64,000 nt of DNA from Stemphylium vesicarium. Taxonomy: Eukaryota > Ascomycota > Dothideomycetes > Pleosporales > Pleosporaceae. How positions within the stretch are numbered: position 1 is the stretch's first letter; each line of letters begins with the position of its first letter. Under the pieces are notes generated by a model that saw nothing but the letters and a program-made list of their open reading frames with translations, had not been told where the DNA came from and made no database searches. Location of the stretch: contig QXCR01000064.1 of NCBI GenBank assembly GCA_004380135.1, forward strand, positions 62,001 through 126,000. The letters are read 5' to 3'. This document shows, piece after piece, positions 1 to 11,811 of this stretch. The position numbers and the translations under genes are program-made.

Positions 1-960
1 TTGCACCAATAGCGATACTGAGGCGTTCATGATTGAAATTGGTCATGCTATTGGTGATCACATTAGCCTGGAAACCACAGAGATCGCAGAAGACTCACAT
101 GTACTTCATTCCCATTCCCTCCTCTCCAATGAGGTTTTCCACTGGTACCTTGACGTCGTCGAGCTCGATGAAAGTTGTGCCCGCCGATACCTGCCCGCCT
201 ACTTTGAGTCTCCGCATGCTGACGCCTGGATATCCTTTTAGGGGTACGACCAGCATCGACAGGCCTGTTGGGCCGGGGCCGCCTGTTCGCACAGCCATAG
301 AAGAGTATGTAGACCAGATTCCGTTGGTGATCCACTTCTTCGTGCCATTGACGATGTAATGTTTTCCATCTGGTGTCTTTGTGGCAGTTGTTGTGATGTT
401 TGCAACATCTGATCCTGCTTCGGGTTCGGTAATGGCAATACAAGTTCGCTTCTTGCCGGTCAGAAGTTCAGGGAGGAAGCGCTCTTGTAGTTGTTTGTTG
501 CCGTATTTGAGAATGGGCGGTACGCCGAATGACATGCCCGTAGTGAGGGAGCCTGAGGGGCCTGCGAGACCAGTTCGCGACATCTGGTATTTCTGTTAGC
601 TACGCTTGGTACACCAGCAACTTTTCATACCTCGTCAGCATAGATCATAGTATGGATGTAGTCCCATTCTTCGACCTTCACTACTCCGAGAATGTCATGA
701 ATTCCCAGCTTCTTCAACCACTCCACTGGTAGAGGAGCTGGAAGTGTCGGTAGCAGCATGCCTGCCTTCGCGAACGTGTCGAAGACATGCTCTGGTAGCG
801 TTTCAGCCGTATCCCACTCAAGAGACTTCTCTATCAAGTGCTTGTCCACGAACTCGCGACACGCTTTCTGCCATCTGAGATGCGTCTCTTTGTAGTATGG
901 GGATGGAAGGCCAAGAACGTAGGGTGGCTCGGAGAAGGGTACGAAAGCGGTGGACGACAT
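1..960 (-). CDS. acyl-CoA dehydrogenase, 3' end cut off by the window
   Basis: This is a flavoprotein of the acyl-CoA dehydrogenase family, which oxidises acyl-CoA to enoyl-CoA. Exons read on the minus strand are 960-631, 583-99 and 47-1. The introns (630-584 and 98-48) have GT and AG ends. The visible 287 residues begin with the helical N-terminal domain. They continue into the family signature ITEPEAGSD, where FAD and substrate bind, followed by the beta domain. The last visible exon resumes with a TNFNHER motif typical of the start of the C-terminal helical domain. Roughly the last third of a usual 410-440 residue protein lies outside the window. No clear mitochondrial presequence is seen, so a peroxisomal or other location is possible. 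The substrate cannot be told from this part. The family is sure; the subfamily is not. Confidence 0.9.
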
Positions 961-1676
961 GGCGACGGTCGGCTATAGTAGATTCGGAATCGAGATATCG
1001 ACAAGAGCGACCGGGCTCTTCTGCGTGGTGGGTTACATGGAGGTGCGGTGCAGTATATGAACGACGCCGCTTACGCGTGAGGAGAGGTGGAGTCCGGGGT
1101 AGCTCCACCTGAGCCGAGGTACGCCAAAATTACACGCCTCCGCCCTGTCATGAGCCGACGACTCTAGGCGTAAGCCATGTAGTTTAAATTGCACGTGCAA
1201 GCTCTTGCAAACATCTCCTTGTTGCCATATATCTCGCATCGTACCCATCGTTTCGGTGTGCCATGCGCTGGTGCTTGGAGAACGCCTTAAGCTCGCGGAG
1301 ACGACTCTGCGCTTCTAATTCCCCCTACAGTGGTCAACTTACTCCTAGTTAATGACAAGATACCTAGGTAGTACTTTCTCCACTCCTGCTGTGGTGATTC
1401 GACGTGAGATTCCCATTCAAACAAAGTTTTGAGTTGCGCATGTACGAGACTTCCTCACTCAGAAAGGATGCTTCCGAAAACGGCATAATGAACTATGGTT
1501 TCCAAGGTTGGTGGTGAGGCAACGCCGCCACTTGTTCTTCTAGCATCCCGTATCCCTCTATCCACTGTCCACTACCGAATGTCCCACTTGATTGTCACTT
1601 CAAGGTGGTTGTCCTATTCACGTTCCCTTGTCTCGCGATTTGGTATGCGCGCCATTTCCCAACATGCCGAACGTAA
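961..1676. other. intergenic, divergent promoter region
   Basis: This spacer lies between the acyl-CoA dehydrogenase start (leftward) and the DUF6604 pseudogene start (rightward). The short open frames here have no recognisable product. No RNA gene or repeat was seen. Confidence 0.5.
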
Positions 1677-4330
1677 ATGTCAAATCGAGTGTACGAAAGT
1701 ACAAAGGTAGCTTCTTCCCCTGCTTTTCGGGTTCCATACTTGCTGCATCAGGGCTAACGCGCGATATAGGACACTGAATACATAGCGTCGTGGCTCCTTC
1801 AGAAGGCTACGGAGTGCGGCTTTAAGAGAAAGCTCAAATCGGACAGACAAACCTCGGTATCTTCATCGAGCGTTTCGTCTAGCGTGTCCACTGTGCGAGA
1901 TGCCAAACGAGTCTCCAGCTATTTTCTCGAGACATACAAGTTCGAGCCTATGGCTGAGGTCATTTCGGCGAACGCGTCAAAGATCCAGTTTCCGGCAAGG
2001 GTAGAAGCTATATTCGATCGCGTCATCACCAGCCGGAGAGACGTCAACAAAGAACACACTTCACTCCCGACAGAGAAGCGGAATCTCAGGAAAGACAAGA
2101 CCCATGAATACTTCATCGCTGTCATAGAGAAAGCCTATGAGAAGCTTAAGCCCTATGTCACGATCAAAAGTCGTCGGACAAAGAAGGGTGCTACTGCTCC
2201 CAAAGCCCCTAGACCAGAAGGTGTGGCTATGGAAAACAGCTTTTCCGGTCTCACAGTTAAAGATACGTCTGAGTCGGTTGATGCTGGAGCTACAGATCCG
2301 GTTGAAGATACCGAAGACGACCTCCCAGAGGTACCACCTGTCCAAGTGGAAAGGGACGAGGACGAGATTGAGGACGAATTCCATTTCCAAACCCTTTTGC
2401 TAATCAATGAGCTGCATCCAATCCTACAAGTCGTTCTCAGACTGTGGGCCTCCTACCGAGATGGTAGGGTCGATGTAGTAGTTCCTTCTCTTGCTACAAA
2501 CATCGCCATCGACTTGGTTCGACAAGCTGAAGCCGACTTTGAGGAACTGATTGTACGGCCAAAGAAGTATCTTGTATCGACTTATCCCGTCTGGACATTG
2601 CTTGCTGTTGCCTACCATTGTCAATCGGCGGACTTTGGCAAGAACCCGATAGAAGAACTGGTCAAACCAGACATGATCAGACATGATCAGACATCGCCGT
2701 ATACTCCAGCGTAAAAGTGTCGAAGGGCCTGCGGGAACAGAGGACATATTCTTCCAGTCGGTCTTCTGTGGCATCAGATCCCATCTGAATTACCTATCTA
2801 CAGACCCGCTTGGAATCCCAGAACCTAATATTGAAGCGATGAAAGCGCAGTACCCATGGTGGCCCGAAGATATGTTTCGAACCATTACTCTCATGCCTCA
2901 ATACCAAGTCGCCCTCAATACCTGGGGCCATCTCCAGGTCTGCAGACATGATGAAATTAGCCTTGGTGTAAAGACCACGGTTGAGAACCCTCGAAAAATA
3001 CCTCTCTGGGCGACGTTTGGTGTTCAGTTGTTTCTGAAGATCCAGGATACTCTTGGCGAGACGAAGAGCAAACCATTTGCAGAGATCCAAGATGAGGTCA
3101 AGAAATGGAAAAAGCGTTTCGACATCCCAAAAACTAGTGCCGAGCTGCACTGGATGGCGGATGATAAAGATAAAGAGCGCTCCCTCAAGATCTATTATTT
3201 GATAGTCTTACATTTAGAGCTCGCAGCGATGACGGACGGGTTTAAAGAGCATGGCCTCCATGATGAACCCAGAAATAATAGTGCTATCAGTACGACGACA
3301 GCGGGATTTTGGAAGCCGTTCGAGCAAGAAGAGTTCTACTTCTTGAAGCGTCATCCTGTTTGCTGTGCGCTCATGAAGCGTCACCTTTACTCACGTTTAC
3401 TTGAGCTACGCTTTGAGGGAACTCCACAAGTCAAAAACATGACGTGGCTTGCCCATCTGTACGTTGCGGGACGATTGGTCCAGCCCGAGCTACCTCGATG
3501 GCCAGACATGTAGTTTGTCATACAACGGCAAGGGCTAGATTACCTGTTTGGCGGAGAAGGTCTACCAACTACCCTCGACCAGAGCCGATCCAAACTCAAA
3601 AAGGCCAATGGCGGCGTGTCACTCAACACAAAGAAAGAGAGGTACAACCCAAAACGTGCCCACTTTCTCAGGAACCCACGGGTGCTAGGTAATATCCTGG
3701 CCAGCCAAATGGACGAAAATTCGTCGGACAGTATTTATCACGTCCTTCGTCGCTTTGTATGCAACCCCGCCAACCAAGCAAAGCTCTTTTGAGCAATTCA
3801 ACATCTCGCCTGAGCGAGCCCGCTCCGACCCGCCTTTTGCATTACAGAAAGACCCCTAGTATGCCGCCTTACTGAAAGATCTTGGGAACTACTGGCTCCG
3901 CGCCGACCTCATCGACCTCTATTTCGACTGGACCCGTTTCTCGCGCAGCTGCCTCGAAGGGGTGATTCCCGCCACAAAGGCATACATGGCCGAAGAAGAA
4001 CCAAGTTGTCCAATCAACGACTTGAAAACCGATTTTTTCCAATTTGCGCTCTGGATCATCAAACAAGCTGCCCAATCCGGGTCGGGTGTGAGGCATCTCG
4101 GCAAGGTGAATCTAATTATCCAGATTGGCCTAATCGAAGAGGTACTGTTAAGGAAGAACTTCACAACGTGGAAGGCTGATGATGCGCTGGTGAGAGCTGT
4201 CATCAAGCTTGGATCGACCAAGGGTTTCTTCGCACGGGATGGTCCGGCAGGGAAGGAGAGCTTATATGAAGGGTGGAGTGAAGAGGATAAGCGGAAGAGT
4301 TACTTCTGGGCATATTTGAAACAGAAGTAG
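1677..4330 (+). pseudogene. DUF6604-type fungal protein, disrupted by several lesions
   Basis: The start fits ATG 1677 with a 30-nt first exon and an intron at 1707-1769. The joined N-terminus reads YESTKDTEYIASWLLQKA, which resembles the N-terminal DUF6604 domain (Tyr-Lys-x-Asp-Thr, then Ala/Ser-Trp-Leu). DUF6604 has no known function. Coding potential continues for about 860 codons but is broken four times. An exact 10-bp tandem duplication at 2671-2690 shifts the frame; counting one copy restores it. An in-frame TAG follows at 3511-3513. A frame change after a T run near 3787-3790 would otherwise end at TGA 3790-3792. Another TAG lies at 3857-3859. Protein-like sequence continues through all of these to a final stop at 4328-4330. 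No intron with good splice sites removes the lesions. A decayed gene is the simplest reading; assembly error could explain the duplication but hardly all four. The family call rests on memory of the N-terminal motif. Confidence 0.75.
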
Positions 4331-4841
4331 CTTCTGTTCGTTGGAAGGTTGTAGCTAAATTTGCCTTTGCAGAAAACGAGTTTGTTGTACCCGTCATATG
4401 CCGTATTCTGGTCCATGTGAAACCTAGTCTTCTAGTACAGAAACTTAAATGGCATAGATCAAAGTTGGGTCGAGGCGACTTGGAAACATGCGCAGTCGCC
4501 AGTCGCACGATGGGACCTCAATGAAGGCGCCTTACAACACGTTGGAATCCTGATGTAATCACCTAGATCACCACTGACATCATGACCCATACAACGTCAC
4601 TCAGCCACAGGCTAATTAGATATAAGAGTAGTTTTCACTTGACTATGCCTACTAAGAGATTATGATACAGGCGCATGTACTGACGCTGTGGTGGCAGCGC
4701 AACCGAGCAATTGACTGACACGACTGATAAGGAGAAGAAAGTACCGTAGCCTACTTACTTGTGGTCTGGATGACAGACAACCACTACGGTGCGACCGAAC
4801 TTGGCCAGCCTCATACGAGAAGGATGAACCTTGGAAGATTT
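4331..4841. other. intergenic, convergent 3' ends
   Basis: This lies between the pseudogene end and the Prp40 stop. It presumably holds the 3' untranslated region of prp40. I see no gene or repeat in it. Confidence 0.5.
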
Positions 4842-7322
4842 CTAATCCTCCTCGATTTCACCTTCCTCGCTTCCGCTGCGGAGGGCGCGGTCTTCCTCTT
4901 CCTTCTTGACGACTGGTTCGGGGACGGGAGTCTTGGACTTGCGGTCGGCACGAGGGGAGTAACGGGCACGCTGAAAACTTAGTACGTTTCCTTCATTTGA
5001 TGTTGTGATGCCTTGTTTTACGTACCTTGGTCTCACGATCGCGCCTGCTGGAGCTCTCGTCGCTGTCACGACGGCGTCGGGTCGATGAAGTGCGGCCACC
5101 GCTGTCACCATAGTCCAGAAGACTGACAGTCGCCTCACGAGGATCGGCTCTGCTAACGTAAGATCGCTCGCGCTCCACTTCACGCTCGCGGCGCTCACGT
5201 CCATAATGATCACCCAAGGGGCTGCGGCGAGAGCGTTCGTAGCGGTCATCATCTCGGCGGTCGCGACGCGGAAGCGGAGACAAGCCAGTGCTGTCGCTGT
5301 TCCTGTAACGGGCCTCCCTGTCTTGAACTGCTCGGCGACGCTCTGCAGCGTACGGGTCATGTTCAGGTGAGCGAGTACGTGTACGATGACGGCGGTGAGA
5401 GTCAGAATGTCCGTTGCGATACTCACGGTCTCGGTCACGCCTGTCCCTGTCACGATCGCGATCATCGCGCCTGCTCCTGTCCCGACGATCGCTCTCCTTG
5501 TCCTTCAAGCGGGAGATGAACTTGTCGAATGCCGACTCGCGGAGGGTATCTGATTTCAGTGCGCGATACTCGTCTGTCTTCTCAACACGGGGACGTACCA
5601 CTTCCCAGTCGTCTGAAAGCGACACTGGCGGATCAAGGTGCTTGATGACAGAGCGGAGCTTGTCTACGGCGTAGCGCTCATTCGACTCCTCGTCGCGTCG
5701 CTCTTCTTCCTCGCGTTTCTTCACCTTGTTGAGAACGTAGTTGTAGATACTGTGCATGGACTGTTCGTCAATATCAGCGGTGCGAGGATCTTTTCGCATG
5801 ACACTTAGGAATTCTTCCACAGGGGTCGCCGTGGTAACCTCGAAGCGTTGTTGCTAGTAACAGTTAGTGAAGATTCACACTGGCGAGAAGATTGACTTAC
5901 CTCTAGTACATCCAAAGCCCTTCGGCGTAGAGTACGGAACTTGCCCTCTTCTTCCTCTAGAGCATCGCGGAATAGGTCGAGTGGGGAAGATCCACCTTGA
6001 CCAAGCATGGCTGTGTAGCGGGGATCGTCTTGGATCACCTCGTGAATAGCCTTCCACTTGGTGCCCGCGCGCAGTACTCCGCTCTGCCTGAGCTCATCCA
6101 GCAGTTGCAGGAAGCCGTCGCGGTTCTTGCGCTCGATGCGGTGCTTGATGCGGCGCTCGGCTTGCACACGATCGTTGTGCTCGCGCTGAAGTTGCCTGAT
6201 GTGCTTCTCGAACTGGTTGAGGACATCCATGCGAGTCAAAGTCTGAAACTTTTCGCTGTGAAACTCGTCATTGCGCTCCAGCTTTTCCTCAGCCGTCTGC
6301 CAGCGAGTGAAGGGTTCCAGCTCCAGACTCTGTAGAAGACCCATGACTTCGCCGAGTGCAGACCGTCTGCTCTCTGCCTCTTCCTCGTCGTGGGCCTTCT
6401 TGAGCGAGATGATGTATTCCTCGAAGAGGGCCCTTCGCTCAGCGTCGTCCTTGGCCGAGCGGAAGATGGTTTCGTCCTCGATGATAGGGAGAGCAGTCCT
6501 CCAGCGAGTGTAGTACTTGATCTCAGGGTGCGAGCGCAGCATGGCAGTGAAATCGGAGCGTAGCTTAGCCTGGCGATCCTGCTCCTTGTGCTTCTCCTGG
6601 GCGCGCAGATCTTCGCAATACTTCTTGAAAGCCTCCTCGCGCTTCTCTGGCTCTGCAATGGCGCGCCAATTGGGGTCGTGAATACCAGCGCGCACCGCCT
6701 GCTGCCAGGACCAGTCAGGCTGCGCCTTGATCTGTTTCAGCACCTTCATGAAAGCAGCCTCGGCCTCCTGGGGAGTAGAGAACTGGAGCTCGGTGCCTGT
6801 TGTAAAGCTGATATTGGGGCGTTCACCGGCGAATCCGGATTCGCGATCGCGGTCTCGATCATCGCGGCGGTCGTGACGGTCGGGGCGGTACTCGTCGCGT
6901 TCGGGACGCCTGTTGTCGTATGATGGCGCATTCGAAGGCGGACCGCCAGCCCAGCCAGAAGGGCCTGCTGGGGGAGGACGCTGAGGCGGCTGGTTCTGCC
7001 TGTACTCGTCCATCTTCTGCTGGACAACGTCGGGTACTGTCCACGTCGTCTGCTTGGTTTCGATGTGCGCAAAGTATCGCCTGCCATCCGCCATGTGAGC
7101 CGCCCAGCCGGTGCCTGGAAGCGCGCGCTGGTATTTGTTAGCTGCTATTGAATCGCGACGTCATCGCGACCATCTCACCTCAATGTCGTCCTTCAGTTCG
7201 TCGGGCTTTTCCCAGGTGGTCAGCTTGGTGATGGTGTTGTAGTAGTATTCTCTGCCATCAGGCGTTGTGGCCGTTGTCCAGGGTGAGCCTGACGGCGCCA
7301 TCGGGGGCGGATATCCGTTCAT
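4842..7322 (-). CDS. prp40: pre-mRNA processing factor Prp40 (WW and FF domains)
   Basis: This is a U1 snRNP-associated splicing factor of the nucleus that helps bridge the 5' splice site and the branch point. Exons are 7322-7179, 7127-5901, 5853-5026 and 4970-4842, giving 775 residues. Two WW domains lie at about residues 10-42 and 52-85; the first contains YYYNTITKLTTWEKP. The first intron falls exactly between the two WW domains. A Pro-rich and Arg/Asp-rich linker follows, then a series of FF domains from about residue 130 to 560. The C-terminus is a long Arg/Asp/Ser-rich tail ending in acidic residues, similar to RD/RS regions of splicing factors. The domain order WW-WW-FF repeats and the length match the fungal family. 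The start at 7322 opens directly onto WW1. The gene is divergent from the Trs65 gene, with only 195 bp between start codons. Confidence 0.95.
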
Positions 7323-7517
7323 TGCGCTGTTCGTTGGGAGTCAGGCGGGCGACGAGGTGAATGAAAGGACTCGTTGGACTGCCCGTTTGCGAAGAAGCTG
7401 TGGAACTTCTTGGTGCACGGACGTTCAGGCTAGCGCGAATTACGGGGCCCCTGCCCGGTAGCTCAGGCACCACCGCATTCACGTGCGCTTTCCGCTATTC
7501 ACCTCGACTTAGTAGGT
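7323..7517. promoter_or_regulatory. shared divergent promoter of prp40 and trs65
   Basis: Only 195 bp separate the two start codons, so both promoters and 5' leaders must lie here. No TATA box is evident. Coordinated expression is an inference from spacing only. Confidence 0.5.
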
Positions 7518-9405
7518 ATGGCTGCGGATACGGCCGAAGCGCAGCCGCGCCAAAGTCTTGATTTCGTGGAAAGCTCGGTGTTGGAAGCCATCATCCCTGC
7601 AAAGTCTGAACTCGATATCAAGGGCGAAATCGAGTCTTGGGATGGCACTGCTGACGACGCTGGCTCCATACTGCCATTCCTACCACAGCGACAAGTACTT
7701 CTCCTCGGTATGTGCCTTGTGATTCTCCGTCATTCGCACGTCTCTTACTCATGCATAGGCTTTTAGATGAACTACTGGCTGTATATGTCATTTTCCGAAC
7801 ACCATTACTGGAAGACACGACCTTAAAGTCGTACCTGGCAAGATTGGTAGTCAATGTGGAGGCATTCGCATTCAGCACTGCTCCTCCTCCTGAACAGGAT
7901 GCCAGGTCGGCACCTCCTAAGGAGCTCATCTACTCCGGTACCATCAATCATACAGACGAGCCTAGCATTGTCAGCCACGGCGAGGGTGATGATGCTTACA
8001 CCTATGTCATCTGGAAGGTTGACATCTTCATTGGTAAGATCTGAATACTGTTAGGTTGGACACATATCTGACTTCAAATAGCCCGACCTCAAGGCAGATT
8101 TCACAAGCCTGCAGTTTATTTCCAACCGACGGCATCCTTCAAGCCTGCTGAGAGACCTAAACAAGATGCTTTAGAAGACGAATATCTCCCAAGTCGAGTG
8201 CCCACACCTCTCAACTTACTTCAGTCTTTTGAAAACGACCCTGCTCTCGTTGGCATTCATCCGAGGCTTTCGTCCATGCGCATCAGCAAAGTCACACCGA
8301 GTGCTCCTGTGGCAAGGGAAATGGTGCGCCCTATCCGGAACGGTCAGAAACCATTATTCCGGGTGCTACCGCCACTAATCTGGAGAATGCGATACACGAA
8401 ACTTCAAGCTGCTCTTAATGATGCGTCATTGGTTGCCTCTCTGGACTTGGAAGTCGCGCAATTTGCAACGTACGACGTGAGGATCAAGAAGGTTAGCCTG
8501 GTGTTGCATGGAGGTAAAGTCAAAGAGTTGAGCGACAAACACGACGCTACAGTAAGCCACAAGCCTGGTGATCAATTGACATATCTGTACAAGATCCTAC
8601 CAGATCTTGCTCCTGATGGAACACCGACACTCGGGAGTAAGGGTCATTATTTGACCTTGAAAGTCGAGGCCAACGTCACTGTCGCTAGTGATTGTCGGCC
8701 AGACATAGCTATTGAGTGGAAAACACCCGTCGATTTTACATCCGAACAAGCGTCTAGTCTTGCCAAAATATCCCACCATCGTCTCAGCAGCTCTGCGACG
8801 CATACAACAAGCGCATCTAACGCCGAATCTCTTCCTGCACCTGGTACCCAAGATGTCCAAGAGCAAAGCCCTCCGCATAACGATGTCAATGTGACACTCA
8901 CAGTGTCTGGACCACCCAGTGTCCATGTTGGCGACATCTTCACTTGGGATATTTTTATCGTCAACCGATCCGACAAATTACGCAGGTTGGCAATCTTGGT
9001 CATTGTGAAGAGACCAAAGGATTTGGAGATCCACCGACCGCGGTCATCGGCATCCTCTATAGGCGGTGCTCGTATAGACAAGAGGGAGCTACTAGCGACA
9101 GCTGTCACGGATGAGAACGTTGTGTATGCCAAGCAGAAAAGTGCGAGGACCGAGACAGCAGAGCTGATCTGCTTGACAACCGACATACGTGTGGGGTAAG
9201 TTGTAGCAAGCCGAAAGATCGGGAGCCGAGAATGCTAATCGTATGCAGGCAACTGTCCCCTGGCTCGTGCTATACGGCTGATCTGAAGTTCCTCGCGCTT
9301 GCTGCAGGCGTCTTGTCTGTCGATTCCATACGTGTGGTCGACCTCATTACCAACGAAGCTGTGGACATCCGCGACTTGCCGAGTATTGTTGCTGTAGCAC
9401 CATGA
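7518..9405 (+). CDS. trs65: TRAPPII complex subunit Trs65
   Basis: Trs65 is a subunit of the TRAPPII complex, a GEF for Rab GTPases at the late Golgi. Exons are 7518-7707, 7767-8033, 8082-9195 and 9249-9405, giving 575 residues. For intron 1 the nearby AG at 7757-7758 breaks the frame, whereas the TTTTAG at 7766 keeps it, joining VLLL to DELLAVYVIF. The C-terminal part contains beta-rich stretches. It ends with a block (GQLSPGSCYTADLKFLAL, then VDLITNEAVDIRDLPSIVA) that matches my knowledge of the third Ig-like domain of Trs65. The middle region around codons 200-420 is less conserved and Ser/Thr-rich. The gene shares a short divergent promoter with prp40. Confidence 0.85.
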
Positions 9406-10151
9406 GTGTGTCTTAGATGCTAATATATACCCAAACGACCTTTCAGAGTGCTTTTGGAAGTCAATAACATAATGAGCAAGTGGCTGTCTTGAAAGCGTGC
9501 CTCTGGCCGGCCACCAAGTATTCTTGTGACGATCGCGGGGATTAGTGCCACCTCCCTTTCAGATGGCGAGCCGACCTATCCGAGAGGGGACGGTCCATGA
9601 AGCTTTGTGTGAATGAACCGCGACGCATCAGGTGCACGTATTGAAATGTCAGAATAGAGTTAAATGGTACGAGCCTGCAGCCGCTTGGTACTAGGCTGAT
9701 GCCAGTCCTTGCCCGTCGCTTGATGTCTGAAACTCGTCATTGGTCCCGGGCCGTGAAACCCTCCGCCACTGCACCAAGGTCCGTCGTACCTCAACCCCAG
9801 GCTGCGCCTTCTGCACTGAATAGACTGCTCTTCTGATCACGAAAGCATACCTGCCGTCTACCTGCCCATATCGCGCATAACAGCCTCGATAGATAGGGCC
9901 ACTTATCGCTGCACACGGACCTTCCGGCTGCGTTTCAGCAACGTCATCGGGCGCGATCTTCGAGCAACGCTACACCTAGAGCTTTTCACAGGACCCATAA
10001 CTTATCATGAACAGCACCAGACACAGACTGCTTTACCAGCTCAACAGCCGCTGGATCTACGGAAAGATCGTGAGCGATACCGCCGACAAAAAGTCGATAA
10101 CCTACTGATAGCCGTCAGCCGCTACTTCATTCCCTTGTCTTCCTCTTGCAA
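9406..10151. other. intergenic, trs65 3' end to Mpv17-like promoter
   Basis: This holds the 3' region of trs65 and the upstream region of the Mpv17-like gene. An ATTGG (inverted CCAAT) occurs near 9738. No open frame of note and no RNA gene was seen. Confidence 0.4.
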
Positions 10152-11028
10152 ATGGCGGCAGTGAGTATGCTCACGCGCAAGTACAACCAGTACTATGCCG
10201 CGCGACCAGTTCTTACCACAATGATCACCAACGCCGTATGTGTCCTTTTCCGGTTCCTAGACGACTTGCGCATTGCTCTCGTATCGCAGACGTGGCCACG
10301 GTAGCCTGCGATGAGGCCATCGATATCCGCATCAAGCCCAACTCCGTGTACGGACAATCCACAAAGGAAAAGCTAACACTGAGAACAGGTGTTGGGTGGT
10401 ATTGCAGACACAGTAGCCCAGACGCTGACTGCCGTGCGCGAGCGCGCAGTTCGCAAGAAGGGTGGCCCAGGCAAGGACGATTTCCTGGCGATTGAAATCC
10501 ACGACCTCGACAAGCGAAACCCTTTGAATGACAACGAGCTCATTCCCGACTCGAAGAAACTACCGCCTCCCTTCGATTTCGAGCGTACCACAAGGTTCAT
10601 GTCCTACGGTTTCCTCATGTCGCCCATCCAACACAGGTGGTTCAGATTCTTGTCTGCGACTTTCCCCGTGTCAAAGACTGCTACATGGTTGCCAGCGTTG
10701 AAGCGCGTGGCTTTTGATCAGTTCCTGTTTGCTCCGGCTGGTCTAGCGGCCTTCTTCACTTTCATGACTGTCGCTGAGGGCGGCGGTAAGCGCGCGGTGC
10801 AGCGTAAGTTCCAGGACGTCTACGTGCCTGCGCTCAAGGCCAACTACATGGTCTGGCCAGCGGTGCAACTAATCAACTTCCGCGTCATGCCCATTCAATT
10901 CCAGATTGTAAGTTGTCTGACAATTCTCAGCATGGAGGAAACTAACACTATGCCAGCCTTTTGTATCCACTGTAGGTATTGCCTGGACGGCCTACCTTTC
11001 CTTGACGAACTCCGCCGAAGAAGCCTAA
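10152..11028 (+). CDS. Mpv17/PMP22 family membrane protein
   Basis: This is a small integral membrane protein of the Mpv17/PMP22 family, found in the mitochondrial inner membrane (yeast Sym1) or peroxisome. Exons are 10152-10235, 10389-10907 and 10957-11028, giving 224 residues. Exon 1 encodes LTRKYNQYYAARPVLTTMITNA, and exon 2 resumes with VLGGIADTVAQ; both are typical of the family N-terminus. Later segments include RFMSYGFLMSPIQHRWFRFL, a Phe-rich membrane helix, and WPAVQLINFRVMP, close to the family WPxxQxxNFxxVP signature. The last exon encodes PFVSTVGIAWTAYLSL, the conserved final helix. The charged insertion of about 45 residues (codons 46-90) is longer than in yeast Sym1 and occurs in many fungal members. 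The substrate is unknown; channel or transport roles are proposed for relatives. Confidence 0.9.
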
Positions 11029-11811
11029 GGCTCACTCCTGCCACGCGAACGAACCCTATTGTACAAATATTCTGGGCGCATACAAGTTGGGTCATGACAG
11101 TCTTGGCTCGATTCTCTCTGAGCCTTTTGCGCGCCTGCATAGTTGATTGAGCATTTGCACGGCGTCAGGTTTGGCGACTTTTGATTAAGAGTCGCTGCGG
11201 GTTTATGTACGAACTTGAAATAGGTCAGAATGAAATGCTATTGTCATCCGATATACTGTCGGTTTTTTGCCAAGCTTGTGAGGAAGGGTGAGGTTCACGT
11301 TGAAAATGATGCGATGGTTGTTATCATGAGTTTTCAAGGCGTTATAGCGAGGCAGCTACCTCTTAGGTACTTGGCTTGCAAGAATCTTGCAGCTTACGAC
11401 TATCACTCCCGACCGTCACTCTCGGCCGCGGGAGGACGTGGGGCTTACCCGCGCACCCTGAGCAGCACAGGGACAGCAGAAGTATTTTACTTCAGCTAAT
11501 TTGTCTTTAGTCTGGTCACGTCAACTTGCTTTTCTGTGGTTCGATAAGGAGCAGGAAGCTTTGCATGCAGGAGGAACCTGTGGACTAACTGCCCCGCTAC
11601 CCCCCACCAAGCCTACCTATGACGACCTAAAGTCCAACAACAAACACAAAACACCACCCGCGTCTCTTCTTCCTCCTCTCTCCATATCTTTTGACGTAAG
11701 TGATACCCCGGTCATAGCATAAATAAACAATTGTGCCCATTGCCGCAGAGCCTGCAAGACCAAGAGCTTTACTAAAACGCGTGCCATCTCAGTACACACC
11801 ACACACTCATC
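11029..11811. other. intergenic with pgk promoter
   Basis: This is the 3' region of the Mpv17-like gene followed by the promoter of phosphoglycerate kinase. The stretch at 11640-11695 is rich in C, A and T with CT-rich tracts, as is usual near start sites of highly expressed fungal genes. The short open frames look random. Confidence 0.5.
11696..11748 (+). other. possible 5' untranslated intron of pgk
   Basis: GTAAGT at 11696 and GCAG ending at 11748 could bound a 53-bp intron in the leader, 63 bp before the start codon. An ATAAATAAA stretch lies inside it. There is no coding continuity to test it, so this rests on splice signals only. Confidence 0.35.
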
